Positions 7,878 through 16,219 of a DNA stretch of 45,724 nt are shown one piece after another. Origin of the DNA: UBA7672 sp031419455 (GTDB lineage: Bacteria > Pseudomonadota > Alphaproteobacteria > Caulobacterales > Hyphomonadaceae). The notes beneath the pieces are model-generated. The model made no database searches and was not told the origin of the DNA. It saw only the letters and a list, made by a program, of their open reading frames with translations. The stretch covers positions 1-45,724 of the forward strand of contig JANOKS010000164.1 of assembly GCA_031419455.1 (NCBI GenBank), in the 5' to 3' direction. Numbering within the stretch: position 1 is the stretch's first letter; the number at the start of each line of letters is the position of its first letter. The position numbers and the translations under genes were made by a program.

Positions 7878-8909
7878 TCACCGGATGCGCCGCGGCTTGC
7901 GAAGATCGAAGAAATTCTCTGCGCTGTCTTCGTCGAAGCCCAGCACCTCAAACGTCTGCTTCATGTGCGGCGAGAGTTCCGCCACGATTTCCACATCGCG
8001 GCCGCCGGGGTTGGGCAGACGCAGCGCGCGGGCATGAAGATGCAGCCCATCGGCAAGGCCCTGCGGCAGCTCGCGGTCGCAGGTATACTTGCGGTCGCCC
8101 ACGATGGCGCAGCCGATACCTGCCATGTGGAAACGCAGCTGGTGCGTGCGCCCGGTCTCAGGCTTCAGCGCGACCCACGCGGCTTTCCGTCCGGCGTTCT
8201 GGACGACCGAATACAGGGTAGCGGCATGAACGGCGCCTTTCTCGTTCTGCTCGGCAGCGCGCATCTTTTCCTTCTCGTCCTTCGGGCCGGTCGACTTGAT
8301 CATCCAGCCGCGAATGTCGCCCGTCGTCGGATGCGGAACGCCCAGCACGACAGCCCAGTAGATCTTGTCCAGCTCGCGCGAACGGAACAGCTTGCTGAGG
8401 CGGCTGGCCGTGCCCACTGTCTTTGCAAGAACCAGCACGCCCGACGTGTCCCGGTCGAGCCGGTGCACAAGACGCGGCTTCTCCGCAGTGTCCGGCACAA
8501 GCGCGCGCGACAGCGCATCGACATGGCGCGTCGTGCCCGTACCGCCCTGCACGGCGAGGCCCGGCGGCTTGTTGAGCGCGATGATGTGGTCGTCCTCGTA
8601 GATCACGAGCGAGCGCATCATGTCGGCGTCGGACGCCTTCACGCGACTGCGCGGCTTCTCGTCGTCTTCCTCGCCCTCGCGACCCTTCGCGGCGGTCATC
8701 GGCGGGATGCGCACGGTCTGTCCGGCCTTCACGCGCGTGTTCGCCTTGGCGCGGGCGCCATCGACGCGGATCTCGCCGGTGCGGCACGCCTTCTCGATCT
8801 GGCCCTGGGTGAGGCCATGGAATTTGCGCTTCAGCCAGCGATCGAGGCGCGTGTCGTCCTCGTCCGCATCGACGCTGAGAGTAACAACCTGTCCGACGTT
8901 CCAGCTCAT
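7878..8909 (-). CDS. RluC-type large-subunit rRNA pseudouridine synthase
   Basis: A 343-residue protein with an N-terminal S4 RNA-binding domain (about 17-75, RLDRWLKRKF through IRVDGARAKANTRVKAGQTVRI) and the RluA-family catalytic domain. The signature HRLDRDTSGVLVLAKT holds the catalytic Asp152, and KPETGRTHQLRFHMAGIGC is the second conserved block. It isomerises specific uridines in RNA; S4-containing members such as RluC act on 23S rRNA, but the exact sites here are unproven. An acidic linker (REGEEDDEKPRSRVKASDA, about 77-95) separates the two domains. Its start overlaps the crcB stop by 4 bp (ATGA), so translation is probably coupled. Confidence 0.93.
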   Translation of the reverse strand: MSWNVGQVVTLSVDADEDDTRLDRWLKRKFHGLTQGQIEKACRTGEIRVDGARAKANTRVKAGQTVRIPPMTAAKGREGEEDDEKPRSRVKASDADMMRSLVIYEDDHIIALNKPPGLAVQGGTGTTRHVDALSRALVPDTAEKPRLVHRLDRDTSGVLVLAKTVGTASRLSKLFRSRELDKIYWAVVLGVPHPTTGDIRGWMIKSTGPKDEKEKMRAAEQNEKGAVHAATLYSVVQNAGRKAAWVALKPETGRTHQLRFHMAGIGCAIVGDRKYTCDRELPQGLADGLHLHARALRLPNPGGRDVEIVAELSPHMKQTFEVLGFDEDSAENFFDLRKPRRIR

Positions 8910-9283
8910 CCGAAAATCCGTTTCGCGAGTCCCATGCCGATGGCGACGGCGGCGAGGCCGGCGAGAACGGAGCCGATGGAATAGGTTGAGGCGCCCAGCC
9001 AGTCATTGCGCTCGATCATGCGCATCGTCTCGAGCGAGTAGGCCGAAAAGGTCGTGAACCCGCCGAGCACGCCGACGCCAAGGAACAGGCGCCACTGCTC
9101 GCCCGCGTCCCCTCGCGTCGCGAGCCAGCTGGCGAGCACGCCGATGGCAAGGCTGCCCGAGACGTTGATCAGGAAGGTCGCCACGGGCCAGCCATCGCCA
9201 CGCGTCGGCATCGCCAACGACACGCCAAAGCGCGCCGCGGCGCCGAGGCCGCCCCCGAGGGCTACGAGAAGGACATTGAGCAT
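8906..9283 (-). CDS. crcB: CrcB/Fluc fluoride channel
   Basis: A 125-residue inner-membrane protein with four hydrophobic segments (about 3-22, 35-55, 67-85, 95-120). It carries the family motifs GGGLGAAARFGVS, FLINVSGSLAIG (pore Asn) and GGFTTFSAYSLE (central Na+ site and Phe ladder). Fluc channels work as antiparallel dimers that let fluoride leave the cell. No fluoride riboswitch is possible directly upstream: only 18 bp separate it from the preceding pseudouridine synthase gene. It is therefore probably expressed with the operon and not fluoride-induced. It overlaps the next gene by 4 bp. Confidence 0.96.
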   Translation of the reverse strand: MLNVLLVALGGGLGAAARFGVSLAMPTRGDGWPVATFLINVSGSLAIGVLASWLATRGDAGEQWRLFLGVGVLGGFTTFSAYSLETMRMIERNDWLGASTYSIGSVLAGLAAVAIGMGLAKRIFG

Positions 9284-9301
9284 TTCGCCCCGCTCATAGG
9301 G

Positions 9302-10084
9302 CTAACCGGCCCCGGTGGCCAGATCAGGCGGCATGTCCAACCCTGCGGCAGACAGGACAGCGAGAAAGTCCGCCGGCGGCGGGGCAATGAGCACGATCCG
9401 CCCGCCAGCTGTGGGATGCGGGATCTCCAGCCGGAAGGCGTGGAGCATCAGCCGCGGCACAGGCTGGCCCTTCAGCGTGGACGCGCCGCCATAATAGGGG
9501 TCGCCAAGAATGGGGCGGCCTTCGATGGAAAGGTGCACCCGGATCTGGTGCATCCGCCCCGTCTGGGGCTCGACTGAGAGCAGGTGCGTCTGCCCGCTGC
9601 TGGCCAGCACCCGCCAGCGCGTGACGGCAGACTGGCTCGCCTGATCGCCCGGCCGGGCGGCGCGCATGAGCTCGAGCCCAGGACGCGCGATGTGCCGGGT
9701 CAGCGCCATCGAGAATTCGGTCTCGCCATCCGGCAGGGGCGAGCCTGTGACCACAGCGAGATAGGTCTTGTCGACAAGGCGATCGGCGAAGGACTGGCTC
9801 AGCGCCGCAGCCGCGGGCTGGGTCTTGGCGGCAACGATGACTCCAGACGTCGGCGCATCGAGCCGATGGACCAGCCGTGGCCGCTTGCCGTTGGAGCGTG
9901 CAAAAGCCGCCATCAACCTGTCGAGCGTGCGGTCCTCAATGTTGCGGGTCTGGACCGGCAGCCCCGACGGCTTGTTGAACGCGATGATCCCGCTGTCTTC
10001 GTGAATGACGAACCCGCGCACAAACGCTGCGTCGTCTTCCGACACCGGCAGGCTCTCATAGTTGCGCTTGACGCCTTTAGTCAC
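9302..10084 (-). CDS. RluA-family pseudouridine synthase lacking an S4 domain
   Basis: A 260-residue protein. The GTG at 10084 is chosen because the frame upstream of it is antisense-like filler overlapping rarA, and no ATG follows before the conserved core. The catalytic block is LVHRLDAPTSGVIVAAKT with Asp76. Other blocks are FVIHEDSGIIAFNKPSGLPVQ and VEPQTGRMHQIRVHLSIEG. The missing S4 domain makes it closer to RluA-like short enzymes than to the RluC-type gene two places downstream. Whether it modifies rRNA or tRNA cannot be decided here. Its start overlaps the end of rarA by 8 bp, which suggests translational coupling. Confidence 0.88.
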   Translation of the reverse strand: MTKGVKRNYESLPVSEDDAAFVRGFVIHEDSGIIAFNKPSGLPVQTRNIEDRTLDRLMAAFARSNGKRPRLVHRLDAPTSGVIVAAKTQPAAAALSQSFADRLVDKTYLAVVTGSPLPDGETEFSMALTRHIARPGLELMRAARPGDQASQSAVTRWRVLASSGQTHLLSVEPQTGRMHQIRVHLSIEGRPILGDPYYGGASTLKGQPVPRLMLHAFRLEIPHPTAGGRIVLIAPPPADFLAVLSAAGLDMPPDLATGAG

Positions 10085-11384
10085 CGGAGCGCTCGCGCCG
10101 CAGCTTTGCCCATTGTTCCAGCTTCTCGCGTATAGGCGCTTCGCGGCCGGCGCCTTTGGGCTGGTAGAAGGCCTGGCGCTCCATGTCGTCCGGGAAGTAG
10201 TTCTGGCCTGAAAACTGGCCCTCGGCATCGTGGTCGTACTGATAGCCCGCGCCATAGCCGAGCTGCTTCATCATCTTCGTCGGCGCGTTCAGGATGTGCG
10301 CTGGCGGCGTCAACGAACCTGTCTCGCGCGCGGCGGCGCGGGCCGCCTTGTAGGCGACATAGGCCGCATTCGACTTTGGCGCGGTGGCCAGATGCAACGC
10401 CGCCTGCGCCAGCGCGAGTTCGCCTTCCGGAGAGCCGAGGCGCTCATACGCCGCGGCCGCCTCGTTGCAGATCATCAGCGCCGTCGGGTCGGCAAGACCG
10501 ACATCCTCGCTGGCTGCGCGGATCATCCGGCGCGCGAGAAACAGCGGATCCTCGCCGCCCTCGAGCATGCGACAGAACCAGTAGAGCGCCGCATCCGGAT
10601 CGGACCCGCGCGTCGCCTTGTGCCAGGCGGAGATGAGATTGTAGTGCTCCTCGCGATCCTTGTCGTAGCTCGGCGCACGCTTCTGCAACGCAGTCATCAG
10701 GCCATTGGCGTCGATGAGATTCTTGCGGTTCCACGCGAAGACTTCCTCGACGAGGTTGAGGAAGTAGCGCCCGTCGCCATCAGCCATCGCCATCAGCGCG
10801 GCCTTGCCGTCCTCGGTGAGCGGCGCCGGCTTGCCGAGATGCTCCTCGGCGCGCGCCAGCAGCTTGCCGAGCGCCGCATCGTCCAGACGCTTCAGCACCA
10901 TCACCTGCGTCCGCGACAGCAGCGCGCTGTTGAGTTCGAAGCTGGGGTTCTCGGTGGTTGCGCCGACAAGCGTGACGACGCCGCGCTCGACGAACGGCAA
11001 AAAGCCATCCTGCTGGGCGCGGTTGAACCGGTGGATTTCGTCCACAAATAGAAGCGTGCCCTTGCCCGTCGCGCGACGCCCCTCCGCCTTCTCGAACGCA
11101 GCGCGCAGATCCTTCACGCCGGAGAAGATGGCCGAGAGCTGCTCGAAATCGAGATTGGCGCGCTTGGCCAGCAGGCGGGCGATGGTCGTCTTGCCTGTCC
11201 CGGGCGGCCCCCAGAGGATCAGGCTGGCCAGCCGCCCCTGCGCCAGCATGCGGCCGATCGGACCTTCTGGACCCAGCAGGTGATCCTGCCCGACCACGTC
11301 CTCGATGCTCTCGGGGCGCAGCCTGTCGGCAAGCGGACGGGGCGCTTCGTCGGTCAGTCCGGCGGCTTGGAACAGGTCGCTCAC
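10077..11384 (-). CDS. rarA: Replication-associated recombination protein A (AAA+ ATPase)
   Basis: A 435-residue AAA+ ATPase of the RarA/MgsA/WRNIP1 family, which acts at stalled replication forks. Walker A is GPPGTGKTT (about 59-67), Walker B is LLFVDEIHRF (about 111-120) and sensor 1 is GATTENPSFELNSALLSR. The clamp-loader-like C-terminal domain includes LISAWHKATRGSDPDAALYW, where the family tetramerises, and ends with YDHDAEGQFSGQNYFPD, another family hallmark. The start MSDLFQAAG fits the family. It lies 39 bp downstream of the degP-type gene and overlaps the following pseudouridine synthase gene. Confidence 0.97.
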   Translation of the reverse strand: MSDLFQAAGLTDEAPRPLADRLRPESIEDVVGQDHLLGPEGPIGRMLAQGRLASLILWGPPGTGKTTIARLLAKRANLDFEQLSAIFSGVKDLRAAFEKAEGRRATGKGTLLFVDEIHRFNRAQQDGFLPFVERGVVTLVGATTENPSFELNSALLSRTQVMVLKRLDDAALGKLLARAEEHLGKPAPLTEDGKAALMAMADGDGRYFLNLVEEVFAWNRKNLIDANGLMTALQKRAPSYDKDREEHYNLISAWHKATRGSDPDAALYWFCRMLEGGEDPLFLARRMIRAASEDVGLADPTALMICNEAAAAYERLGSPEGELALAQAALHLATAPKSNAAYVAYKAARAAARETGSLTPPAHILNAPTKMMKQLGYGAGYQYDHDAEGQFSGQNYFPDDMERQAFYQPKGAGREAPIREKLEQWAKLRRERSGD

Positions 11385-11423
11385 ACGCCTGATCTAGCGC
11401 GCCGGGCGGTCCGTATCCACCCT

Positions 11424-12914
11424 TCAGATGCGGCCGCGAAGTTCCGATTCGATGCGCTGGCCATTGCGCTCGGTGGCGAGGCGCCAGGTGGCGGCCGGCG
11501 TGCTTTCGGCGCGCTTGAGAGCGGCGTCGAAATCGCGCTTGGTGCGGATCGCCGTGCCGTTGATCTCGCGAATGATGTCGCCCGGCTGGAAGCCCACATT
11601 GCCGGCGATTGTCCGCCGCGGAACGCTGTAGACCAGCATGCCGCCGCTGAACGCATCCATGCCGACCTGCTCGCCGAGCGCGGGGGTCAGCTCTACCACC
11701 ACGGCGCCGGCGAACGGGTTGGCGCCCTGCACCTGCACCAGCTCCTGCTGTGAGGCGCCCGGCGGCGAGGCGAGGCGCACGTTGATCTGCTGAGGTCGGC
11801 CGCCACGGAGGATGGACAGGCTGACGGTTTCGCCCTCGGCCTTCGTCGCGGCGATGAACTTCATGCCGCGATCGTCGAACACTTCACGGCCGTCCACAGT
11901 AAGCACCACATCGCCCTCGCGCAGGCCGCCCTTGTCGGCCGGGCCGCCAGCATAGAGGTCAGCAATCAGCACGCCTCGCGGCCGATCCAGGCCGAGCGCT
12001 GTGGCCTTGGCGCTGTCGATCACCTCGCCCTTGGCGCCGAGCCATGGGCGCACGAGCGTGCCGCCATTCACAGCCGCATCGACGACGCGCTTGGCCATCT
12101 CGGCAGGGATGGCGAAGCCGATGCCGTTGGAGCCGCCGCCGCGCGAGAAGATCATCGAGTTAACGCCGACCAGCCGGCCCTGCATGTCGACCAGCGCGCC
12201 ACCGGAATTGCCGGGGTTGATCGAGGCGTCCGTCTGGATGAAGGACGAGTAGTCGGAGACGCCGACATCAGTGCGCGCCAAGGCGGAAACGATGCCACTG
12301 GTGACGGTTTGGCCGACGCCGAACGGGTTGCCGATGGCGAGCACGAGATCGCCCACCTGCAGGTCGCGCGTATCAGCGAAGGTCAGCGAGGGAAGCGTCT
12401 GGCCCTTGGTGTCGATGCGAAGCACGGCGAGGTCGGTGCGCGGGTCCTTCATCACCAGAACGGCCGCGAACTCGCGGCGATCATTCAGCACCACGCGGAA
12501 CGCGTCTCCGCCCTCGACGACATGGTTGTTGGTGACGATGACTCCGTCCCCGCCGACGATCACGCCGGAGCCCAGCGAGTTCTCCACGTTCTCGCTGCGT
12601 GTCGGCGCGTTGCGGCAGTACGCCTCCCACGGCGTGCCCGCCCATTGGCAGGACGAGCGCGTGACGTTGACTGACGAGTAGACGTTCACCACGGCCGGCG
12701 CCGTCCGGCGCACGACGGGCGCAAAGGACTGCTGGAGGCCTGCTTGCGTCAGCGGCACGATCTCCTGCGGCGCAGGCTCCGGGTTGGCCTGCAGCGAGAC
12801 CGCAGCTGGCGGCGTTCCCTGGCTCACCAGCTGGCCCAGCGCGGGCACGGCGAGCATGGCGAGCGCGGTCGCGACGGCGGCCGATACTACTAGGATGATG
12901 TTCTGGCGGTTCAT
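11424..12914 (-). CDS. Do/DegP-family periplasmic serine protease (HtrA)
   Basis: A 496-residue protein. The ATG at 12914 is preceded by a GGAGAGA ribosome site and begins a clean signal or anchor segment (IILVVSAAVATALAMLAVPALG). The catalytic triad is His131 (TNNHVVEGG), Asp161 (DPRTDLAVLRI) and Ser237 (NPGNSGGALV). Two PDZ domains follow, at about 300-390 and 405-495. HtrA proteases refold or degrade damaged envelope proteins. An insert with two Cys (SSCQWAGTPWEAYCRN, about 87-102) sits just before the protease core and may form a disulfide. It starts the minus-strand run, downstream of the rplQ terminator. DegP, DegQ and DegS-like roles cannot be separated from sequence alone; two PDZ domains argue against DegS. 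Confidence 0.93.
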   Translation of the reverse strand: MNRQNIILVVSAAVATALAMLAVPALGQLVSQGTPPAAVSLQANPEPAPQEIVPLTQAGLQQSFAPVVRRTAPAVVNVYSSVNVTRSSCQWAGTPWEAYCRNAPTRSENVENSLGSGVIVGGDGVIVTNNHVVEGGDAFRVVLNDRREFAAVLVMKDPRTDLAVLRIDTKGQTLPSLTFADTRDLQVGDLVLAIGNPFGVGQTVTSGIVSALARTDVGVSDYSSFIQTDASINPGNSGGALVDMQGRLVGVNSMIFSRGGGSNGIGFAIPAEMAKRVVDAAVNGGTLVRPWLGAKGEVIDSAKATALGLDRPRGVLIADLYAGGPADKGGLREGDVVLTVDGREVFDDRGMKFIAATKAEGETVSLSILRGGRPQQINVRLASPPGASQQELVQVQGANPFAGAVVVELTPALGEQVGMDAFSGGMLVYSVPRRTIAGNVGFQPGDIIREINGTAIRTKRDFDAALKRAESTPAATWRLATERNGQRIESELRGRI

Positions 12915-12965
12915 GCCATCTCTCCACGCCCGCGGGAGGGGCGACAGGCCGGTGGTGCTGCAGTC

Positions 12966-12995
12966 AAAATAGGGTGCGGATTCCGGCGCAAACAA
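12966..12995 (-). promoter_or_regulatory. Possible promoter for the degP-rarA run
   Basis: On the minus strand there is TTGTTT (12990-12995), an 18-bp spacer and TATTTT (12966-12971), about 50 bp before the protease start and after the rplQ terminator. The match is only moderate. I see no sigmaE-type (GGAACTT/TCTRA) alternative. Confidence 0.35.
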
Positions 12996-13030
12996 GGCCC
13001 GGATGCAGCTCGGCGACAAGTCGGGACAAC

Positions 13031-13060
13031 AAAAAAGGCCGCCCCGACGGACGGCCTTTT
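13031..13060 (-). terminator. Rho-independent terminator of the alpha operon
   Basis: On the minus strand, AAAAGGCCGTCC and GGGCGGCC form a GC-rich stem around a short loop, followed by TTTTTTG. It lies about 25 bp after the rplQ stop and so separates the ribosomal cluster from the degP run. Confidence 0.9.
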
Positions 13061-13084
13061 CGCAATTTCTCGGGTCGGCTCGCC

Positions 13085-13507
13085 TTACTCGGCAGCAGCT
13101 TCAGCAGCGGCCTCGGCGCGGGCGCGGTCGTCAGCACCCTTCGCGTCGACGTCGCGGTCCACCAGTTCGATGATCGCCAGCGGGGCGTTGTCGCCATGGC
13201 GAAAGCCGGCTTTCAGCACGCGGGTGTAACCGCCAGCGCGGGTCTTGTAGCGCTCGGCAAGCGTGTCGAAGAGCTTCACGACCACATCGGCTTCTTTCAG
13301 CTGAGCGGCTGCAAGGCGACGGTTCGACAGGCCGCCCTTCTTGCCGAGCGTGATCAGCTTGTCGACCACGGCCTTGAGCTCTTTCGCCTTCGGCAGGGTC
13401 GTCGTGATCTGCTCATGGCGGATCAGCGCGCCCGACAGGTTGGCGAACATCGCCTTGCGGTGCGAGGCGGTGCGATTGAACTTACGGAGCGCGAAACCGT
13501 GGCGCAT
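13085..13507 (-). CDS. rplQ: 50S ribosomal protein L17
   Basis: A 140-residue protein opening MRHGFALRKFNRTASHRKAM, the usual L17 start, with RHEQITTTLPKAKELKAVVDKLITLGKKG as the conserved core. It binds 23S rRNA near the peptide exit tunnel. The last 25 residues are an Ala/Glu/Asp-rich acidic tail (DDRARAEAAAEAAAE), as in several alphaproteobacteria. It is the last gene of the rpsM-rpsK-rpoA-rplQ operon, 33 bp after rpoA, and is followed by a strong terminator. Confidence 0.98.
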   Translation of the reverse strand: MRHGFALRKFNRTASHRKAMFANLSGALIRHEQITTTLPKAKELKAVVDKLITLGKKGGLSNRRLAAAQLKEADVVVKLFDTLAERYKTRAGGYTRVLKAGFRHGDNAPLAIIELVDRDVDAKGADDRARAEAAAEAAAE

Positions 13508-13540
13508 GTGACTATCCAGCCCTCACGAGCCGGCTCCTGA

Positions 13541-14578
13541 TCAGGTGTGGTCTTCGTATTTCTTGGCGAGCTCTTCGATGTTTTCCGGCGGCCAGGACGG
13601 AACGTCCATGCCGAGGTGGAGGCCCATCGAGGCGAGCACTTCCTTGATCTCGTTGAGCGACTTGCGGCCGAAGTTCGGGGTGCGGAGCATCTCCGCCTCG
13701 GACTTCTGGATGAGGTCGCCGATGTAGACGATGTTGTCGTTGCGCAGGCAGTTGGCCGAGCGCACCGAAAGCTCCAGCTCGTCGACCTTCTTGAGCAGCA
13801 CCGGGTTGAAGCCCAGATCCGGCTCGTCGTCGGACGAAGAAGCAGCGACCGGCTCGTCGAAGGTGATGAGCAGTTGCAGCTGGTCCTGCAGAATGCGCGC
13901 GGCGTAGGCCACGGCGTTTTCCGGCGTGACCGAACCGTCGGTCTGGATGTCGAGCGTCAGTTTGTCGTAATCGAGAACCTGTCCGGCGCGGGTGTCTTCG
14001 ACGAACACGCCAACGCGCTCGACCGGCGAGAAGATCGAGTCGATCGGGATGTAGCCGAGCGGGGCGTCATCCGGACGGTTGCGGTCGGCGGCGACATAGC
14101 CCTTGCCGGTCGCGACGGTGAACTCCATGCGGAGCTCCGAACCTTCGTCGAGGTGGCAGATGATGTGGTCGGGGTTCAGGATTTCGATGTCGCCCGAAAC
14201 CTCGATCTGGCCGGCGCGGATCGGACCGCCGCCCGTCGCCTTCAGCGTCATGCGCTTCGGCGTGTCGGAGACCATGCGGATCGCGACGCGCTTGAGGTTC
14301 AGCACGATGTCGGTGACGTCTTCGCGGACGCCCGGGATGGACGAGAATTCGTGCACCACGCCATCGATCTGGATGCCGGTGATCGCGGCGCCCTGCAGCG
14401 AGGACAGGAGAACGCGGCGCAGGGCGTTGCCCAGAGTCGTGCCAAAGCCGCGCTCGAGCGGCTCGATCACGAGCTTGGCCTTGCGCTGCGCATCCCGATC
14501 ATGCTCGACAACCGGACGGTTGGGGCGGATCAGGTCCTTCCAGTTTTTGTCGTTCACCGAGCCGGCGGACATCGCCAT
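13541..14578 (-). CDS. rpoA: RNA polymerase alpha subunit
   Basis: A 345-residue protein. The N-terminal domain, which dimerises and assembles the enzyme, contains EPLERGFGTTLGNALRRVLLSS and GAAITGIQIDGVVHEFSSIPGV. The C-terminal domain (about 265-330), which contacts UP elements and activators, contains ELSVRSANCLRNDNIVYIGDL and RTPNFGRKSLNEIKEVLASMGL. An acidic linker (ASSSDDEPDLGF) joins them. The length is slightly more than that of E. coli because of the N- and C-terminal ends. It is translated within the alpha operon, 45 bp after rpsK. Confidence 0.99.
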   Translation of the reverse strand: MAMSAGSVNDKNWKDLIRPNRPVVEHDRDAQRKAKLVIEPLERGFGTTLGNALRRVLLSSLQGAAITGIQIDGVVHEFSSIPGVREDVTDIVLNLKRVAIRMVSDTPKRMTLKATGGGPIRAGQIEVSGDIEILNPDHIICHLDEGSELRMEFTVATGKGYVAADRNRPDDAPLGYIPIDSIFSPVERVGVFVEDTRAGQVLDYDKLTLDIQTDGSVTPENAVAYAARILQDQLQLLITFDEPVAASSSDDEPDLGFNPVLLKKVDELELSVRSANCLRNDNIVYIGDLIQKSEAEMLRTPNFGRKSLNEIKEVLASMGLHLGMDVPSWPPENIEELAKKYEDHT

Positions 14579-14623
14579 GGATAAAACCTCTTCAGAGTTG
14601 CCAGACCGATAGACAGTCGCGCG

Positions 14624-15028
14624 TTAGACGCGGCGACGTTTCGGCGGGCGGCAGCCGTTATGGGGAACGGCGGTGGTGTCGTGAATCGTCGTGACCGTGA
14701 AGCCGACGGCCTGCAGCGCGCGGAGCGCCGACTCGCGGCCCGAACCCGGGCCGTGCACGAGCACTTCGATCGTGCGCATGCCGTGTTCCATCGCCTTCTT
14801 GCCGGCGTCTTCAGCGGCGACCTGGGCGGCGTACGGCGTCGACTTGCGCGAGCCCTTGAAGCCCATCGTGCCGGCCGACGACCAGGCGATCGTGTTGCCC
14901 TGCGCGTCGGTGATCGTGATGATCGTGTTGTTGAAGGACGCGTTCACGTGGGCGACGCCCGACGCGATGTTCTTGCGTTCCCGCTTCTTGACCCGACCCT
15001 TGTCGGCGCCAGCTGCTTCGCGAGCCAT
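14624..15028 (-). CDS. rpsK: 30S ribosomal protein S11
   Basis: A 134-residue protein with the S11 core GVAHVNASFNNTIITITDAQG, SAGTMGFKGSRKSTPYAAQ and the C-terminal TTIHDTTAVPHNGCRPPKRRRV. S11 sits on the 30S platform and contacts mRNA near the E site. A basic N-terminal extension (GADKGRVKKRERKN) precedes the core. The gene lies 8 bp after rpsM. Confidence 0.99.
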   Translation of the reverse strand: MAREAAGADKGRVKKRERKNIASGVAHVNASFNNTIITITDAQGNTIAWSSAGTMGFKGSRKSTPYAAQVAAEDAGKKAMEHGMRTIEVLVHGPGSGRESALRALQAVGFTVTTIHDTTAVPHNGCRPPKRRRV

Positions 15029-15036
15029 GATCTGTC

Positions 15037-15405
15037 CTACTTCTTCTTGCCGGCGATGGCCTTAGCGGGGCCTTTGCGGGTGCGGGCGTTGGTGTGTGTG
15101 CGCTGGCCGCGGACCGGCAGGCCCTTGCGGTGACGCAGGCCGCGGTAGCAACCGAGGTCCATCAGGCGCTTGATGTTCATTGCGACTTCGCGGCGGAGGT
15201 CGCCCTCGACCATGAAGTCAGCGTCGATCGTCTCGCGGATCTTCAGCACCTCAGCGTCGGTCAGCTGGTTCACGCGGCGCGCGGCTTCGATGCCGAGCTT
15301 GCCCGTGATCTCCTTGGCCTTGGACGGGCCAATGCCGTGGATATAGGTGAGCGCGACTTCAACGCGCTTCGCCGTCGGAAGGTTTACACCAGCGATACGG
15401 GCCAA
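15037..15405 (-). CDS. rpsM: 30S ribosomal protein S13
   Basis: A 122-residue protein opening MARIAGVNLPTAKRVEVALTYIHGIG, with the helix-two-turn-helix and the C-terminal basic tail GLRHRKGLPVRGQRTHTNAR that reaches the decoding centre. S13 forms bridges between the 30S head and the 50S subunit. It is the first gene of the alpha operon, behind the promoter at 15543-15570. No rpmJ gene lies between secY-adk and rpsM. Confidence 0.99.
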   Translation of the reverse strand: MARIAGVNLPTAKRVEVALTYIHGIGPSKAKEITGKLGIEAARRVNQLTDAEVLKIRETIDADFMVEGDLRREVAMNIKRLMDLGCYRGLRHRKGLPVRGQRTHTNARTRKGPAKAIAGKKK

Positions 15406-15542
15406 ACTGCCTCTCCTGAACGTCCGCCTGCATCCCTGCGCGGGATGGGCTCAAAAACTCTTCCGAAATGCCAGCGCAACGCCAATGTTCGCCCAACGCC
15501 ATACCGGCGCGGCGAGACAAGGGGCCATCGCGAAGGCCGCTA

Positions 15543-15570
15543 CTTATAGGAGGCGAACTCGCCTCGTCAA
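15543..15570 (-). promoter_or_regulatory. Strong promoter of the rpsM-rpsK-rpoA-rplQ operon, with palindromic spacer
   Basis: On the minus strand, TTGACG (15565-15570), a 16-bp spacer and TATAAG (15543-15548) match sigma70-type elements closely. The transcript would start near 15535, giving a leader of about 130 nt before rpsM. The spacer is filled by an inverted repeat, GAGGCGA-AC-TCGCCTC on the plus strand (15550-15565), a plausible operator. A second inverted repeat lies upstream: CCCTTTTGC (15581-15589) against GCAAAAGGG (15613-15621). Confidence 0.75.
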
Positions 15571-15634
15571 CCGCTTATTTCCCTTTTGCACCCCACCTTC
15601 CCCGCCCCCGGCGCAAAAGGGTCTCCACCCAGTT

Positions 15635-16219
15635 TTACCTGGATTTTTCGGCCATCACCGCGTCGAGAATTCCGGCGATGGAGGCCGAGACCGTCTCCAC
15701 GTTCGCCATGCCGTCGATTTCGCGCAGCTTGCCCTGGCCGGAATAGACCTCGACCAGCGGAGCGGTCTGCGAATTGTAGGCGACGAGTCGCTTCTTGAAG
15801 GCGTCCGGATTGTCGTCAGCACGGCCTTCAGCCTCGAATCGCCGGGTTATCCGGTCGATCAGGGCCTGCTCGTTCACCTTCAGGCGGATCACCACGTCGA
15901 TCTTCTGCCGGCGGCCGACCAGCGAGTCGTCCAGGGCTGTTGCCTGCGGGATGGTGCGGGGGAAACCATCGAAGATGAACCCGGCGGCTTTCGGGTTCCG
16001 GTCCAGCTGGTCTTCGATCAGGGCAATCACGATCTCGTCGGAGACCAGTGAACCCGAATCCATGACTGCGGCAACCTTCTTGCCCAGTTCGGAGCCGGAC
16101 GACCGGGCGGCGCGCAGCATGTCGCCGGTCGAGAGCTGGATGAACCCCCGCTCGGCCATCAGTTTCTTGGCCTGCGTGCCTTTGCCCGCAGCCGGAGGGC
16201 CGAACAGGATCAGGTTCAC
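15635..16219 (-). CDS. adk: Adenylate kinase, short-lid form
   Basis: A 194-residue cytoplasmic enzyme that interconverts ATP+AMP and 2 ADP. The P-loop is GPPAAGKGTQ (7-16). The AMP-binding part has QLSTGDMLRAA, followed by GFIFDGFPRTIPQA and the DRITRRFEAEGRADDNPDAFKKRL region. The LID is short and lacks the zinc-binding Cys set, as is common in alphaproteobacteria. It begins with an ATGA overlap on the secY stop, so translation is coupled, and it ends the spc operon. No clear terminator follows, only inverted repeats without a T-run. Confidence 0.98.
   Translation of the reverse strand: MNLILFGPPAAGKGTQAKKLMAERGFIQLSTGDMLRAARSSGSELGKKVAAVMDSGSLVSDEIVIALIEDQLDRNPKAAGFIFDGFPRTIPQATALDDSLVGRRQKIDVVIRLKVNEQALIDRITRRFEAEGRADDNPDAFKKRLVAYNSQTAPLVEVYSGQGKLREIDGMANVETVSASIAGILDAVMAEKSR

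Noticed and set aside
9284..9301. Fluoride riboswitch before crcB
   Set aside because: Only 18 bp separate crcB from the gene before it.
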